Part shown: positions 31,396 through 44,156 of the stretch, piece after piece
Layout of the letters: every line of letters starts with the position of its first letter
How positions within the stretch are numbered: position 1 is the stretch's first letter
NCBI RefSeq assembly: GCF_901709675.1
Contig: NC_051087.1
Span: forward strand, 6,751,319 to 6,815,318
From: Syngnathus acus
Lineage: Eukaryota; Chordata; Actinopteri; Syngnathiformes; Syngnathidae
Direction: 5' to 3'
DNA: 64,000 nucleotides
Translations under genes and position numbers: made by a program
Notes under the pieces: generated by a model
What the model saw: the letters and a program-made list of their open reading frames with translations, nothing else
Told to the model about the DNA's origin: nothing
Databases searched by the model: none

Positions 31396-33476
31396 TATTG
31401 TAAGAGGATTCGTTTTGGTAACACGGGTAATAAAAATGAGGAAATTCCATTTTAAACACTTGCGGCTTATAGTCTAAAAATTACGGTTATTAAGATCTGC
31501 ACAGTTGAAGATGACCACAATGGACAATTGCAATTTTTCAACTTTTATTGATTAAGTAATCAGTAAAATAAACTTTGATTTGTTGGATGGGAATCTTGCT
31601 GGCAATAACACCAAATGTTAAAAGATTCATACATTATGGATGCTGATACAATTTATCCACAATCACCTTTGCTTGCCTGGTTGCTATGGATTCTCCCATC
31701 TTTTCACACGTTCCAAACATGAATGTTAGGTTCACTGGAGGCTGTAAATTGTTCGTTGTTGTGACTATGTGTACCAATGGTTGCCTGAAATAGATTCCAA
31801 CTCATCCAAGAGCTGTAAGACTAAAACAAGATATTCTATGCTTCAAATACACCTCTGGTTAATGTCATAAATTAATCAAAATGCATGCTCTCTGACTCCT
31901 GTGGAAATATCTGTGCGCATGCACAGTATACTCTGAGACCGTGCTTTGCATGCAAAAAGTCTGATGCGACAGTAATTTTCTCGGACGTAGTCGTGATTGA
32001 GTGTAAACACTTTTTTTTGATACAAGGAAACTATTACTGTCTCTCGGAAAATAGTTTCATAGCAACAAAGTCAATCCTAAAAACATGCTTTTGCCAGTTT
32101 CAAAACATCTCTCATGGTCACTCAAAGTCTTCTGGAGCACTTTTTATTTTATGTTTTGAATGACCCATTGGAGGTCATTTTCTTTGTTCAAGGCCATTGT
32201 AGGTATTTCTGGAGACATCAGTGGATGATCTTTGTTCAATTTTAAAGGGTCTGGGTGGAAGATGAATGAAGTACTCAACATTATCTTTTTTGTCCTTCAA
32301 CGGCCAAAATTGTCCACCAGAATAAATAAAACTTAATACAGTCCTATTTTCAAATGATCTTTTTTCAATGGCATGCTTTTTAATTGTAATATTTTCACAT
32401 GTCTGCTATGTAATTTTATGATAAACACAGATGTTTATATTCATGCTGGTTATATGATACCTATCCAAAATTCCTGTCTTTAACCTCACACTGAAATTTC
32501 TTGGAAACTCTCCGGAAATTTACCGCCCCTAATGCTAGCTGTAAATAGGAACAACATCATGTATCGCGTGTTTTCACCTTATTCATCGACATGGCTTTGT
32601 TGATATGAAATGTACTTCTGTCCTTCAATATGTTCCTTGAGTTAAATTTCTGTATGTTTACAGTATATGTAAGTCTATCAAACTAGTAAACCAGCTGGTG
32701 TTTGTGTGAAATCCATAACTTGCTTTTCAGTCATGTCTCTTAACAAACCCGTATTTATGAATTGCATGCTCATGTGAGAGGAGAATACCATTGAGAATAT
32801 ACCGTAACAGCCTCCAGAGTCCGCTGGTCATTGTAGCAAAGCAATGATTATTATTATAATGAATAATCTGTATTTCTTTAACCAATCAAATTTCAGATTC
32901 ACATGACAGGACCAGCTATGATTTATTTTATTTCAGGACACATACGATTACAGGGACAAACAATCTGATAAGATGACCAAAAGATGCCCAAATGTAACAT
33001 TGGTGAAAGGTTGCGTTCCCCTGTGTGCGTCTGCCGGTTATGGTTAGGTAATCTGAACTCAGAGAAATCAATAAATGCTAAGGGGTATTTGACTTGCTCT
33101 CATCTTTCCGCTCTTGCCATCAAGGGAACACACGAAGGACAACCAGAGAGAGGTAGTTACATACCAATTAGAATGATTATTCAGTATTTGACTGGGGTGA
33201 AACTGAATCGCACACGTTTGCATTGTGCACATGGCCTCTAACACCAGCCTGCTAAACGGCGATCAATTCTGGCATTGATTGGCTCCTTCAGTAAATAGGC
33301 ACAACTCACGAGCTTTTTGACTGGCCGGAAAGTTTTAGCTCGACTTGTTGCCGCTTGTTAGTCAGGTTCAATGGTTCAGTGGCATGCTGGGTAATCGGGA
33401 GAGCCGGACTTTTTCCTGGAGAGCCACTCCAATGTGTGGAGATGGGGCCAGACCATCATTTATAGGCCATAGGTGT

Positions 33477-33512
33477 GTGTGTGTGTGCGGGTACGTGTGC
33501 GTGTGTGTGATT
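33477..33512. repeat. (GT)n microsatellite
   Basis: GTGT run interrupted by GCGGGTAC. Confidence 0.85.
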
Positions 33513-33984
33513 AAGAAAATGTCAGTTGAAGTCAGTTGCGTAATGCCACAAACAAAACATTCAAAAGCATGATTTTGTTTTTTCCTTCTTGCTGGCTTCC
33601 TGCTGCCTCATTACTTGCAGATAGAGGTTCAGAAGGGTCAAGGTATTTCCTTTGTCACGCTTCTGATGAGATGAAGAGAACTAATTTGCTGTGCACCGCA
33701 TGTTGACCTTTTGGGTCAGACTCGGTACATTCACATTGTGAATAGCAGCAAACTGTATTTTCTTTCCTAGAAACATTCCCAATGTGGCAATAAGCATAAG
33801 GATTGTGAAGATAAATGGGTCAGAGAATGAATGAACGAAGGAACGAACGAAGCATGGCTTCTGCGTTGATTACTCCATGTCATCCTTTCATGAGAAAGAT
33901 TGTGAAAAGTAGAGTTTTATTACTGCCACAGATGCAGCGATTACTGACCTTGAAGCAATTTCACAACACATAACCTGTGGTCCC

Positions 33985-34150
33985 TTCTCAAGGTTTCTCA
34001 TTTTCCCCTGGCAGGGTTTTTGTGAGTTTTTCCTTGCCCTTTTGGGAGCTTAAGATCAGGGGATGCTTTGAGAATAATTGTCAATTTTTCTCTACGTGAA
34101 GCCCTTTGAGACTGCTTGTGATTTAGGGCTATACAAATAAACTTGACATA
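33985..34150 (+). repeat. Dispersed fish retroposon tail
   Basis: The stretch cagggtttttgtgagttttt ... gaagccctttgagactgctt ... gatttagggctatacaaata ends with AAATAAACTTGACA. This arrangement recurs widely in fish DNA; the family name is not certain. Confidence 0.5.
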
Positions 34151-35387
34151 TAACCACGAGTAGACATATGTGCTTTGCTTGACACCCAATGGCTTTCATC
34201 ATTATGTTGTCAACTGTCACTCTACGTTATTGTGTGTCTGCTGACTTTTCTTGGCCAGAAATTCACAGCAAGAAGCATAGCGTCTGCAGTGGGTCAGGTA
34301 CTGACTTAGGTTTGACCTCTTTCTTTTATTACTCTTTGGGATTCTTTGAACCTTTTCCTCATTCTGCAATGCAAAGTTCACTTCCACCGGGCTACCACGG
34401 TGACTGATGGGGATTAGGTTGAGAGCCCTAATATTGAGATGCTGACTCGAGCTTGAGGAGCCTTTTAAACTGAACAAAACACGTCATCTTACAAGAATCA
34501 TTGAAATGTGTGCTGCAAATCTCTGGTTGGTTTAGCCTATTTGTTTTGATTTTCTTAATTTTTGGGGGTTTCATGATGAAAAAATGGTCACAAAGCAAAG
34601 AAGTAAACAATAGCATTCGGCTTGCGTTGCCCCAGCATTGATGTCATCAGGTTGATGCCTAAAAACACAAAAAGACATAAGGACATAAAAAGAGGTATTT
34701 TTAAAATTGCAGAATACCATCACACCTGACCACCTCCTATGATGCACCTCAATTGTCCATGATGACCTCTGACAGGCTTATACCATATGTCGAGCAAAAT
34801 GAAACGCTGTAAATAGACATTTTCAGAGGAAGCGACTGAAATGTGGGTGTTTTCCATCATATTATGAAAGAAGCAACCAAAGCACCATAGCATTTGGCAA
34901 AAGAGAGAGGCAGAGAGAAAGAACGCAGCTTGGTGACTCCACAGATGGCTACATGGAGAGAGATTCTTTCATTATCATTTCCGTCTTGAAAAAAGATATA
35001 ATGTGTGTCATAATAAACTCAAAAGTGTGTTATTTCCATAAGTAAAATGTATGGTAACTAACGGTTTTGATTTTGAGGGTCCCGGATTTTGAAAACTGTT
35101 TAGCTAAAAAATATTAAAAATAAAAAAATTGAAAATTTCTTGAGGATACTTTGAATCATCATAAATCCATAAATGTTTTTCTCCATCAATGTGCATCATT
35201 CCTTGAGGTCGAAAAAAAAAAAAGAATGGTCATTTTGGGGATATTAAACCTGGGTTGGGAGACTGCCGTTTGTCACTTCATTCATACTAGTATTATCTGT
35301 GCAGCTCCACCATTGGTCAAATAATTGACCAATGGTGTGACCTAAAATGTAATAAATAAAAACGGCGATACGCTTCATCTACCTTTG

Positions 35388-35397
35388 GCGCATGCGC
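35388..35397. promoter_or_regulatory. NRF1-type site in probable cdk2ap2 promoter
   Basis: GCGCATGCGC is a perfect palindromic NRF1 consensus core. It is followed by a CG-containing stretch and a possible first non-coding exon ending AAAAAG before GTACTC at 35460. It lies about 1.25 kb upstream of the cdk2ap2 ATG. Assignment to that gene is inference from position. Confidence 0.5.
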
Positions 35398-36304
35398 ACT
35401 CCGTTACACACAGGAAGAACCGTCGCGTCCCCCCGAGGACATTAAATCTACTTAAAAAGGTACTCAAAGAACATTCCGTTGTGATATTCTGCCCTCTTTA
35501 CAGTAAACCTACATGTAACTTCCAACTAGACTTTGCACCTGACGTGTATTTATTCGTAGTTCTGCGTCAGCACTGCTTTTCTCACATTGTTGTGCTAACC
35601 GGCGAGAGCTAGCTACATTTAGCATTGTACCTTCCTGTTAAGCTAACGCCAGCTTTTGTTTCATTCATGCCCCTCTCGAGTCAAGTCCATTTTTAACTTG
35701 AACGCTTACCTCCATACATAAGGACTACTCAAAATGACCAACTCAGTCGCTTTAACTGTACGTTTATGTGATTAATATGATGGCTGTCACAAGAATCTCT
35801 TCTGTATGAAAAGAGACGTATTCGGCTTGAGACGCCAACATGCACGGAGCGGCCAACTCATTAGGTACACCGGCATCATCTAATAACCACTACAGAATGT
35901 TTTTCCCTTTTTGAAGTTGGTGTGTTTAGTGACGTTACTTGTGACATTCTCATATATATATATATCTATATTTGTGCATACAATTGTAGTGTGTACTGTA
36001 TACTATACTCTGCCTTTTATTCAACAAAAAAAAAGATAAACGCATGAATCGTGACAAACGTTTCGAAAATTCTCACGGCATTGAAACGTGTTTGTTGCAA
36101 CTTGTGTTAAACTGTCATGGATACCAAATGTTTTTGCCTGTGGGCACACAAGACAGATATGCATGGACAACAGCGTCTTTTTTATTTTCTCTTACAGAGA
36201 AGTGGAACGTATTAAATATTCCTGATGCACAGTTTAAGGTCTATATACCAGCATGCTCTGTGTCCAACTACTGTAACGTATTGTTATCTGAGGGTCTGTT
36301 GGGA

Positions 36305-36430
36305 ATGTCCATCTGAACCACTTTATCCTCATGAGGGTCGCGGGTTGGCTGGAGCCTATCCCAGTAGTCTTTGGGCGGAAAGCGGGGTACACCCCGAGCT
36401 GGTCTCCAGCCAATCGCAGGGTGTTCCTGT
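36305..36430 (-). repeat. SINE-tail fragment
   Basis: ccactttatcctcatgaggg, cggctggagcctatccca-like text and tccagccaatcgcagggtg form a reversed copy of the shared SINE tail, just upstream of cdk2ap2 exon 1. Confidence 0.65.
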
Positions 36431-36647
36431 CAGAAGGAGTCCGGCAGAAAGTGTGGTTATGATGTTCTTATCATGGTGATGATTATTGCTAATTGCTACT
36501 GCTGGTCTGATTTACGGGACCTGAGGTGAAGAACTTGCTAATGCTTTCTCATGCTCAGCTCTTAGGAGCTCATCTCCAGGAGTAAAGCTGTATAAGCGAA
36601 ACGAAGGAAGCGGTGCGTCGTACGGGGAGCTGCCAGTGGACGTCGTC

Positions 36648-37987
36648 ATGAGTTACAAGCCCATTGCTCCTGCGCCGTCTGGCTCCAACCACACACCGCC
36701 TGGTTTGTTTTTACACTAACCAAATAAGCTTGTCATTCTTCAGTCACTCGGACCTGTTTTCAGAAATACGCAGCTAACAAAACATCCACTTTGTTGTTGA
36801 ATTTGACACATGCTTCACGTGTGAGTTTGAAAGGTACGGCTAAGTTTGGGTTTTGTTGCTGACTTTGTTGTGTGTATTCAGGCTCCTCCGTGCCCTCTCC
36901 TTCCCTCCCGTCGTCGTCGAACTTCAGGCCAGCTTTCAGCGACTTTGGCCCACCTTCCATGGGCTTTGTTCAGGTATGCTAGCCGCACTCCAGCATATCC
37001 GTGATGAGTCACAACGGTTGAATGGGAGACTGCTGAGCTTTGTTTTTGGAGATACTCAAACGTTTTTCCCCCTACCGTGAACAGCAACACTTTATTTGAT
37101 ATTTGTGAATTGCCACACGCTGGCTGACAATTTCGGCAAACAACCTGTGCCATCTTTGGGAGGGTTTGAGTTGCGCATGTCAATTGGTCAAATTTTCTTT
37201 GAGCCAAACTTTTAAGGTTCAAGCAGCTTCGGATATGCTGCTGCTTGCTTAGAGCGAAAAAGGAAATGGAGAAATTACATGAGTGTCAAGAAGAGCCACA
37301 GTTGGCATTGCACTTTTAATTCATCTCAATGGAATATACGAGTAATAGGTTCATCAGTAATGTGCTCTGGTCACATATAACGCCCAAGTCAAGTTGTTAT
37401 TGGTGATTTGATGCATCTCTCGTTCTCTTTCTGAAAAATCCTGATCAGCCCGTCAAGGTCAGTCAAGGGTCGACTTACAGCGAACTTCTGTCAGTCATAG
37501 AGGAAATGAGTCGCGAGATCCGACCCACATATGCTGGAAGCAAAAGTGCTATGGAGAGACTAAAAAGAGGTATTAGACACCATTTGATCATCTGCATGCC
37601 CGACACTTTGTTAAAGTAGCAAGAGTCCATTATTCACAATTCAATTTATGTAGATTTAAGACTGGCGAGGAGTGCTACAAGAGAACACAAAAATTAAGAC
37701 TTAATTGATGCAGTGAAAACAAAGTCACATATTTTGATAATTAAACACCAAGCCTAATTCACTGTAATTGCTTCAGCCATCTGCATGTCTGGTAAAAGGT
37801 TTCTTGGAAAAGTTTGACTTTCTAATGAAGGGTGGAGTAGACTCGGGCTGAATATATATATTTTTCTTTTTTAGAAAATGACCATATTATCCCATGCTCA
37901 AAAGTTTGATCTTTTCTAGGTATCATTCATGCGCGTGCACTGGTCAGGGAGTGTCTGGCAGAGACAGAAAGGAGCGCCCGTACATAA
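36648..37987 (+). CDS. cdk2ap2: Cyclin-dependent kinase 2-associated protein 2 (DOC-1R)
   Basis: Coding exons 36648-36702, 36882-36973, 37449-37569 and 37920-37987 join in phase to 111 residues. The start [12 protein letters not shown] matches CDK2AP2 rather than CDK2AP1. It is followed by a Ser/Pro-rich stretch, [13 protein letters not shown], and the conserved helical domain [32 protein letters not shown] and [17 protein letters not shown]. Human CDK2AP2 has 126 residues; the difference is in the N-terminal linker. The family associates with CDK2 and is a small subunit of the NuRD chromatin complex (established knowledge). The ATG is preceded by an in-frame untranslated stretch spliced at about 36560. 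It is convergent with aip. Confidence 0.94.
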
Positions 37988-39079
37988 CCTTTACCCCCCC
38001 CTGGCCCCTCTCCCTTTCCCATCATCTGGTTTTCCTTTTTTTTTAAAAATCCTTTCTGGTTGCTTTTTACAGTTGCATTGTCCTTGTCATGCCACCAGGC
38101 CCTTCTCTTTAATATTTCCCAAAATTTTCAGGCGTGATGTGGAGATTTTGAGTCGAGCTGTGAATAAGAAGCATAGTAAACCATTTCCTAGTGGTCAACA
38201 CAGCCAGAAATACCAAATGATGTTTCCTTTAAGTTAAAACCAAAACTTGTCCTCAAGTTGGGAAATGTTTTCCTTTTTCTCTTTTGAGTATCCTGAATAG
38301 AGCCCATTTGCTTTCCTGCTCACCTGCATCGGTCCTATTTTCTAGTCAATGTTCAACAAGAACTATGTACTGTACATCTCAAGTCAATTTGTTATTGTGG
38401 GAATTTTGTAAACCAAACTTTTGCAGTTCAGTATGTATATCTTAATTAAATGATAAAAAAAGTTCAGCACCTCTGTCTTTCTTCCACATATGACGGATCA
38501 ATTTAGTTGTTTTGAAATAACATTTAGACCACCTGGGGAATAGGGAATTAAATGCATGAATAAACACGTTTATTAGGATTACACAATTGGTGCTTGTGTG
38601 ACATTTGATGAGGGTAAGACACATCCAGTTTCACATTCAACAATTGTTTCCACAGAGTGACACAAAGTAAAGAAACAAACCAAATAGGTTGTTCACGTGA
38701 ACTAAGAATAAAGAAGAAAACAACGTCCAAATGTGTTATGATTGTCAACGTCTCCATCTGCCAGGTAAATTGACGAGAAGAAAGCACTCCCGATTGCTGA
38801 CCCCGAGATTGAACTCCAAAGAGACAAAAAGCTGTCTAATATTCCCAATTTAGCAGTAATTAGAAAAAAGTAAGAGAGTGCATCAAAATGGCTTGTGTGG
38901 CACCTAACAGCGTTTTACATGAGGGAACAGAAAAGTACATGCAACCGAGATGCTTGAGGCCTTGAGTTGCTATCGGCAATGAAACACTCCAAGGGAGATA
39001 CAAACATTGAGTGTCTAATGGAGGGCAGAGTTTGTCTTGTGAGTGTGACTCAAACTCAAACACCAGCATGCGGTGTTTG
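37988..39079. other. Convergent 3' spacer of cdk2ap2 and aip
   Basis: Both genes point inward here, so it should contain the two 3' UTRs. It is AT-rich with no coding exon and no clear mobile element. Confidence 0.6.
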
Positions 39080-41458
39080 CTATGCTTTTGTCTTGAAATT
39101 CACAGGCGTCTTCTCATTCCACTCCTTCAACCCTGATGAGAGTAACAAAAGAATAATTGTAGACAATACAACTGAGAAGAATGGACAAGTAGTCAATGTT
39201 GAACTGACTGTGGTAGCAGTTGGCGGTGGTGAGTTGTCGTTGAACAGGCCTTTGTAGCGCCCCTTCTCCTCCTTCTCCTTGGTTCGTATGCGGTCCTCCA
39301 AGGCTCGCAGCTCCTTGTTGACCGATGGTCCGAGAGACGGGTCCAGCTCCAACACCTTGGCAAAGTCCGCTCGGGCCTCCGTCTCATTCCACACCGCTGC
39401 GTGGGCCTTCGCTCGCTTGTAAAAGGCCTTTACGTTGTCTGGCACACAACGACCAGCATGTCAAACCCATGATGGTCGAACCACCAACATTATGTTGCAC
39501 AAATAATAACCTATGGCATTTAACGATCTTGACAATTAATAAAATAAATATTTTCACATTGAACAACAACTCCTGTTTATAGTTGAGCATCATGCATCAA
39601 ATTCTACTCTTATCATATCTTATCACATCTGCCTTGAAGCCCAAGCTGTTACAGAATAATAAGCTGAGCCTTACCCTCGTATTTGAATGTGAGGGATGAG
39701 CAGTGCTTGATAACTTCGTAGTAGTGGCCTTGAAGTAGCTTGCACTGACAGTAATTGAGGAGAAGAGGTGTGATCATGTGGTCCAGCTTGATCCACACTT
39801 CATCTCCTGGGTGTTCCTGAAATGAAACATTGAGCAGAGGTCAGACATAGTGGAAAAGCATTGATAGGGGACAGGCTGAGGCAGATCTCACTCACCTTCA
39901 TCTGTAGATTTTTCAGGCAGGCGATGCCGTTGTAGTATTTGTCCGTGGCCTCCTGTATTTGGCCTTGCTTGAAGAGCATGTTGCCCTCCTCGTGCATGTG
40001 AGGCACGGAGTCCAGCTTCTCCTCATCTGTCATTGCCCACACATCGAGTTGGAATGAGCCCGGAGGAAGAACCTGCAAGCATACTGGAGCTCAATGGCAG
40101 CTTTTGCAGTCGCCGCATACAACACAACTGGATAATACAATCATCTCTTGCAGAGGAAATACAAAAATTATAATTTAAAACTCAAGTGTCTACCAGGACC
40201 CCAGCTCATACCTGCATCAGCTCAATGGTGAAGACAAGAGGCTGTGGGTTAGCCTGAAGGTGATCCAGGTCTTTGTGGCCCAGCGAGTGGTGGGAATGGA
40301 TCTGAGCAATGCCACAGCAATGCCGCTGGCCTTCCAGGGGGTCTTTCCCAATGCTGATGTTCCTCAGTGACTGGGACACCAGCGGGTAGAGTGCGGTGTG
40401 CTGCGATAAAAAAACAGACCATCTCAGTAGGCCAGATGTGTACAAAAACACCTCTGACATCCTAACCAAGGAGCTCGCTCACTTTGGTGTCACATGTGAA
40501 ATCTGCAATTTCTCCTTCTCTCATACTGATGATCACTTGTTCCCACACAGCTAGCTTAAACTTCTTGCCCAAGATGAGCTCCATTGGTTTGCTGCATCCA
40601 CCCATGTTCCTGGAGTCATCCAGCATGGTGCCATCACACAGGCTGGTGCGGTAGTGGAAGACCACCTGGAAGAACAGATTATTCGACAAATGAATTTGGG
40701 TGATTATTTGACAAATAAACGGTTCCCCCTAGGTGCAATGCTAATGATTGCGATTGGGTGGCAACCAGATCAGGGTGTCCCCCATCTGATGCCTTGTGAC
40801 TGCTAGGATGGGCTTCAGCACGCCCCGTGGGGGCAAGCGGTACAGATAATGGATGGATTATACAATGTCTATATAATAGTTATATATAAAGCCTCACTTT
40901 TTCAATTGAACTAGACGTATTCAGTTGCCTACATTCTAAATTACGTACTTATATTAAAAACTGAAAATATCTACAGAAGGCTGACAGTCTGGTCTATCCT
41001 GGCCAATCACATCTATGGAAAGTTGATTGCTACAGTAACCCAACCAATCAGCAGTGATAAACACAAGCCATTTTGTCCCGCCCATATCCGTCCATCAGAT
41101 GAGGGGAAAACATGGAAAGGGGGAGGGAAAAAAAGAATACTTTTAAACCACGAAACGATTAACAACCAATTTCTTCGATGTGCGTCGACGCTATGTCTTG
41201 GAATGAGTAAAATGCTGAGGTAGCGTAAAAGAAATCAAATGTTAGCCGAGATATGACAACAGATACAAGTTAGCATTAGCGAACGGGCTCCGTCACATTT
41301 GCTAAGTATTCCCAAGACCTAAATTAAACGCAGTGACCCACAAATGAAACTAACTTTACCTTTGTTCCATCGGGGAAGGTTGAAAGCTGTCCTTTACCCG
41401 GGCTAATCAATTTTTTACTGATCCCTTCGTTCAATAGCCTTCTTGCCTCTTCCTCCAT
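39080..41458 (-). CDS. aip: Aryl hydrocarbon receptor-interacting protein (XAP2), with extended C-terminus
   Basis: Six coding exons, 41360-41458 (ATG at 41458), 40483-40665, 40212-40400, 39896-40072, 39675-39816 and 39080-39438, join in phase to 382 residues. Residues 1 to about 157 form the FKBP-like domain ([58 protein letters not shown]). Residues about 165-320 form the TPR domain ([42 protein letters not shown]). AIP is an HSP90 co-chaperone that holds the Ah receptor and PDE4 isoforms in the cytosol. The HCCG/LGHKDLD signature separates it from AIPL1. Human AIP stops at residue 330, just after the matching GRYKGLF; here the frame runs 53 residues further, including a hydrophobic segment at 350-367. 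Phase and splice sites are clean in all exons. Confidence 0.95.
40722..40860 (+). repeat. SINE-tail fragment in aip intron 1
   Basis: cccctaggtgcaatg, gcgattgggtggcaaccaga, gctaggatgggcttcagcac, ggggcaagcggtacagataa and GGAT units match the 3' half of the SINE copies. Confidence 0.7.
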
Positions 41459-42424
41459 CCTTGGCAGAGTCGTAAATGACGACAAAACACGATGTTTACC
41501 GAAGACAGCCGATTCTAATATAACACGTTTCGGCTGATCAGCGCCCCCTAATGGTCGGCGGTAGTGATGTGCATTCCAGTTCTTTTAAGTGAACTGAATC
41601 TTTAGAATCGGTCCACTCGAAAAATTCGTTCAAAAGAATCGTTCTCCGAAACGTTCGCTAAACTTTATTCTTTTTTTTTTTTACCTCGTGTAGTGTACCT
41701 ATTGAAGTGGCCATGAGGTGTACCTAAACACAGGCTACTTCATTAGAGAAAAAACATGGTCAAAAGTAAACTGAAAGTGAAAAGTGCCACGTTCATCGCG
41801 AGAACGGATCAGTGAGGGAACGAATCCTGACTTCCCCGTTCGCGAACGAGTTCATGGGGGAACTGCCTTCCCATGCATCAACGGATCAGTCAGTGAACGT
41901 GTTGCGTCTCCCTCCTGACGTGAACTATGTAAGCCAGAATGTAGATTTACGATTTGCCAAGGAAAGAAAGAACCACTCACTGAAACACCACTTCTTTTAT
42001 GCGCGTTTTCTCCAAGCTAACGGCTAACTTTATTGCATGAAGGGATGCGCCGTTATGCAGCAAAGGGGAGATTATGCTTCTCTTTGGGTAATCTTGATTT
42101 TATAACACTTATAGTAGCTTTTAAATAACGTGTATGCATATATACGCCGAAATATTGTTATCCAATATATCTACTGCAATTTCACATTGGATTGCTGGTT
42201 TGAAATGTACTTTTAATATATATATATTTTTTTTAAATAAACATTTATGTTAAAACTTGTCTGGTATTGTATTCCTTGTTTTTATATTCGCCAATTAAAA
42301 GATAAAAATCAGACATTTGGTTAACTGCTTTATATGACAATGTGTAGGTACACCTCATGGACACTTCACGAGGTAAAAAAAAAAAAAAAGAATAAATAAA
42401 TAAAGGGTTAATTGCACAATAAAA

Positions 42425-42500
42425 GTACACCTAGGATCGAACCAAATTTTTACTGAGCAAGAGCCCACGTCACTAACCGGTTGGCTATTTCAACCTGGCA
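42425..42500 (-). pseudogene. tRNA-like remnant
   Basis: On the minus strand the A-box-like tagccaaccggttagtg and B-box ggttcgatcc sit about 40 nt apart. Stems are damaged, so it is a tRNA-derived repeat rather than a working tRNA. The isotype is not clear. Confidence 0.45.
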
Positions 42501-42604
42501 TCCCATGGTCGTCTGCATAGTTTTGTACTAGTGATGTGCATTCCAGTTCTCGAGTGAATTGAATCTTTAGAATCGGTTCACTCAAAATTTTTGTTCAAAT
42601 GATA

Positions 42605-43770
42605 ATGAACTGGCCAGTTATTAGGTACACTTGAAAATGGCGGTGTACCTAATGGAGTGTCCGTATGAATCCCTCGTTAAGTGCACCTGCGTCAAAAGTT
42701 TTAGCTCCTGCAGAACGTGAAAATGACCAAAATCTTTTCACGCAGGTGTGTTTAACGAGGGTAACTTGGAAAACATATTGGAACGCGGCCCCGAGGACTA
42801 GACCTTGACACCTGTGACCTTTGACCATGATATTTCCCTAATAAAGTGGCCTGTTATTAGGGCCACTTGAAAATGGTGGTGTACCTAATGGAGTGTCCCT
42901 GTGATTCCCTCGTTAAGTGCACCTGCGTGAAAAGTTTTAGCTCCTGCAGAACATGAAATGAGCTAAAACTTTTCACGCAGGTGCGTTTAACGAGGGTAAC
43001 TTGGAAAACATATTGGAACGCGGCCCCGAGGACTAGACCTTGACACCTGTGACCTTTGACCATGATATTTCCCTAATAAAGTGGCCTGTTATTAGGTACA
43101 CTTGAAAATGGCGGTGTACCTAATGGAGTGTCTGTATGAATCCCTCGTTAAGTGCACCTGCGTGAAAAGTTTTAGCTCCTGCAGAACATGAAAATGACCA
43201 AAATCTTTTCACGCAGGTGTGTTTAACGAGGGTAACTTGGAAAACATATTGGAACGCGGCCCCGAGGACTAGACCTTGACACCTGTGACCTTTGACCATG
43301 ATATTTCCCTAATAAAGTGGCCTGTTATTAGGGCCACTTGAAAATGGTGGTGTACCTAATGGAGTGTCCCTGTGATTCCCTCGTTAAGTGCACCTGCGTG
43401 AAAAGTTTTAGCTCCTGCAGAACATGAAATGAGCTAAAACTTTTCACGCAGGTGCATTTAACGAGGGTAACGTGGAAAACATATTGGAACGCGGCCCCGG
43501 GGACTAGACCTTGACACCTGTGACCTTTGACCATGATATTTCCCTAATAAAGTGGCCTGTTATTAGGGCCACTTGAAAATGGTGGTGTACCTAATGGAGT
43601 GTCCCTGTGATTCCCTCGTTAAGTGCACCTGCGTGAAAAGTTTTAGCTCCTGCAGAACATGAAATGAGCTAAAACTTTTCACGCAGGTGCGCTTAACGAG
43701 GGTCACTTGGAAAACATATTGGAACGCAGCCCCTTGAGGACTGGAGGTCGACACCCCTGGTTTAAGTGAA
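42605..43770. repeat. Five-copy ~235-bp tandem array of long hairpins
   Basis: Copies begin near 42606, 42846, 43081, 43317 and 43552, with steps of 240, 235, 236 and 235 bp. Each has gtgtacctaatggagtgtcc, a ~90-nt hairpin, ggaaaacatattggaacgc and gacctttgaccatgatattt. Copies 1 and 3 are one type (ggtacacttg, gaccaaaatc) and copies 2, 4 and 5 another (gggccacttg, gagctaaaac). Confidence 0.9.
43735..43761. mobile_element. hAT-like terminal repeat at array end
   Basis: The minus strand reads accaggggtgtcgacctcca followed by gtcctcaagg, a typical hAT-derived terminus. Inside the array the equivalent point reads ggactagaccttgacacctg, a degraded form, so only the last copy keeps the intact end. 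Confidence 0.55.
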
Positions 43771-44045
43771 AAGTGCCACACCCGCCCTCACCCCCACTTT
43801 CTGATTGGCTGTTTGATCTGTGACGTCACTTGGACACTCCATTAGGTACACCGCCATTTTCAAGTGTACCTAATAACAGGCCAGTTCATTAGGGAAAAAT
43901 CTTGGCCAAAGCTTAACTGAAAGTGAAAAGTGTCACACCTGCCCTCACCCCCACTTTCTGATTGGCTGTTTGATCTGTGATGTCACACGGACACTCCTTC
44001 AGGTACGCCGCCATTTTCAGGTGTACCGAATAAGAGGCCACTTCA
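43762..44045. repeat. Two-copy ~150-bp duplication
   Basis: The segment gccctcacccccactttctg, attggctgtttgatctgtga, then ggacactcc and cgccattttca occurs at 43762 and again from 43914 with slight divergence. Confidence 0.8.
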
Positions 44046-44156
44046 TTAGGGAAAAATCATTGGCTGGTTGATCTGTGACCAGCTTCAATGCGCATTACCG
44101 ACACCTATTGGTTGAAGTCATATGAACTGAAAAAAGAACGCAACACACGAATTCAC

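Larger units (their letters stand above)
28813..36647. other. Spacer between gpr83 and cdk2ap2
   Basis: No coding exon was supported. The first part is the likely gpr83 3' UTR. It holds degenerate repeats at 29500-29660, 31070-31395, 33985-34150 and 36305-36430. The longest open frame (29582-30106) overlaps a reversed SINE copy and has no recognisable domain. The last kilobase holds the probable cdk2ap2 promoter and 5' UTR. Confidence 0.5.

Noticed and set aside
42605-43770. CRISPR-like array
   Set aside because: Units are long whole-unit tandem repeats without unique spacers, in a vertebrate genome.
42857-43781. Three near-identical 68-72-residue minus-strand frames
   Set aside because: They are by-products of the tandem array, identical because the DNA units are; the frame crosses the hairpin.
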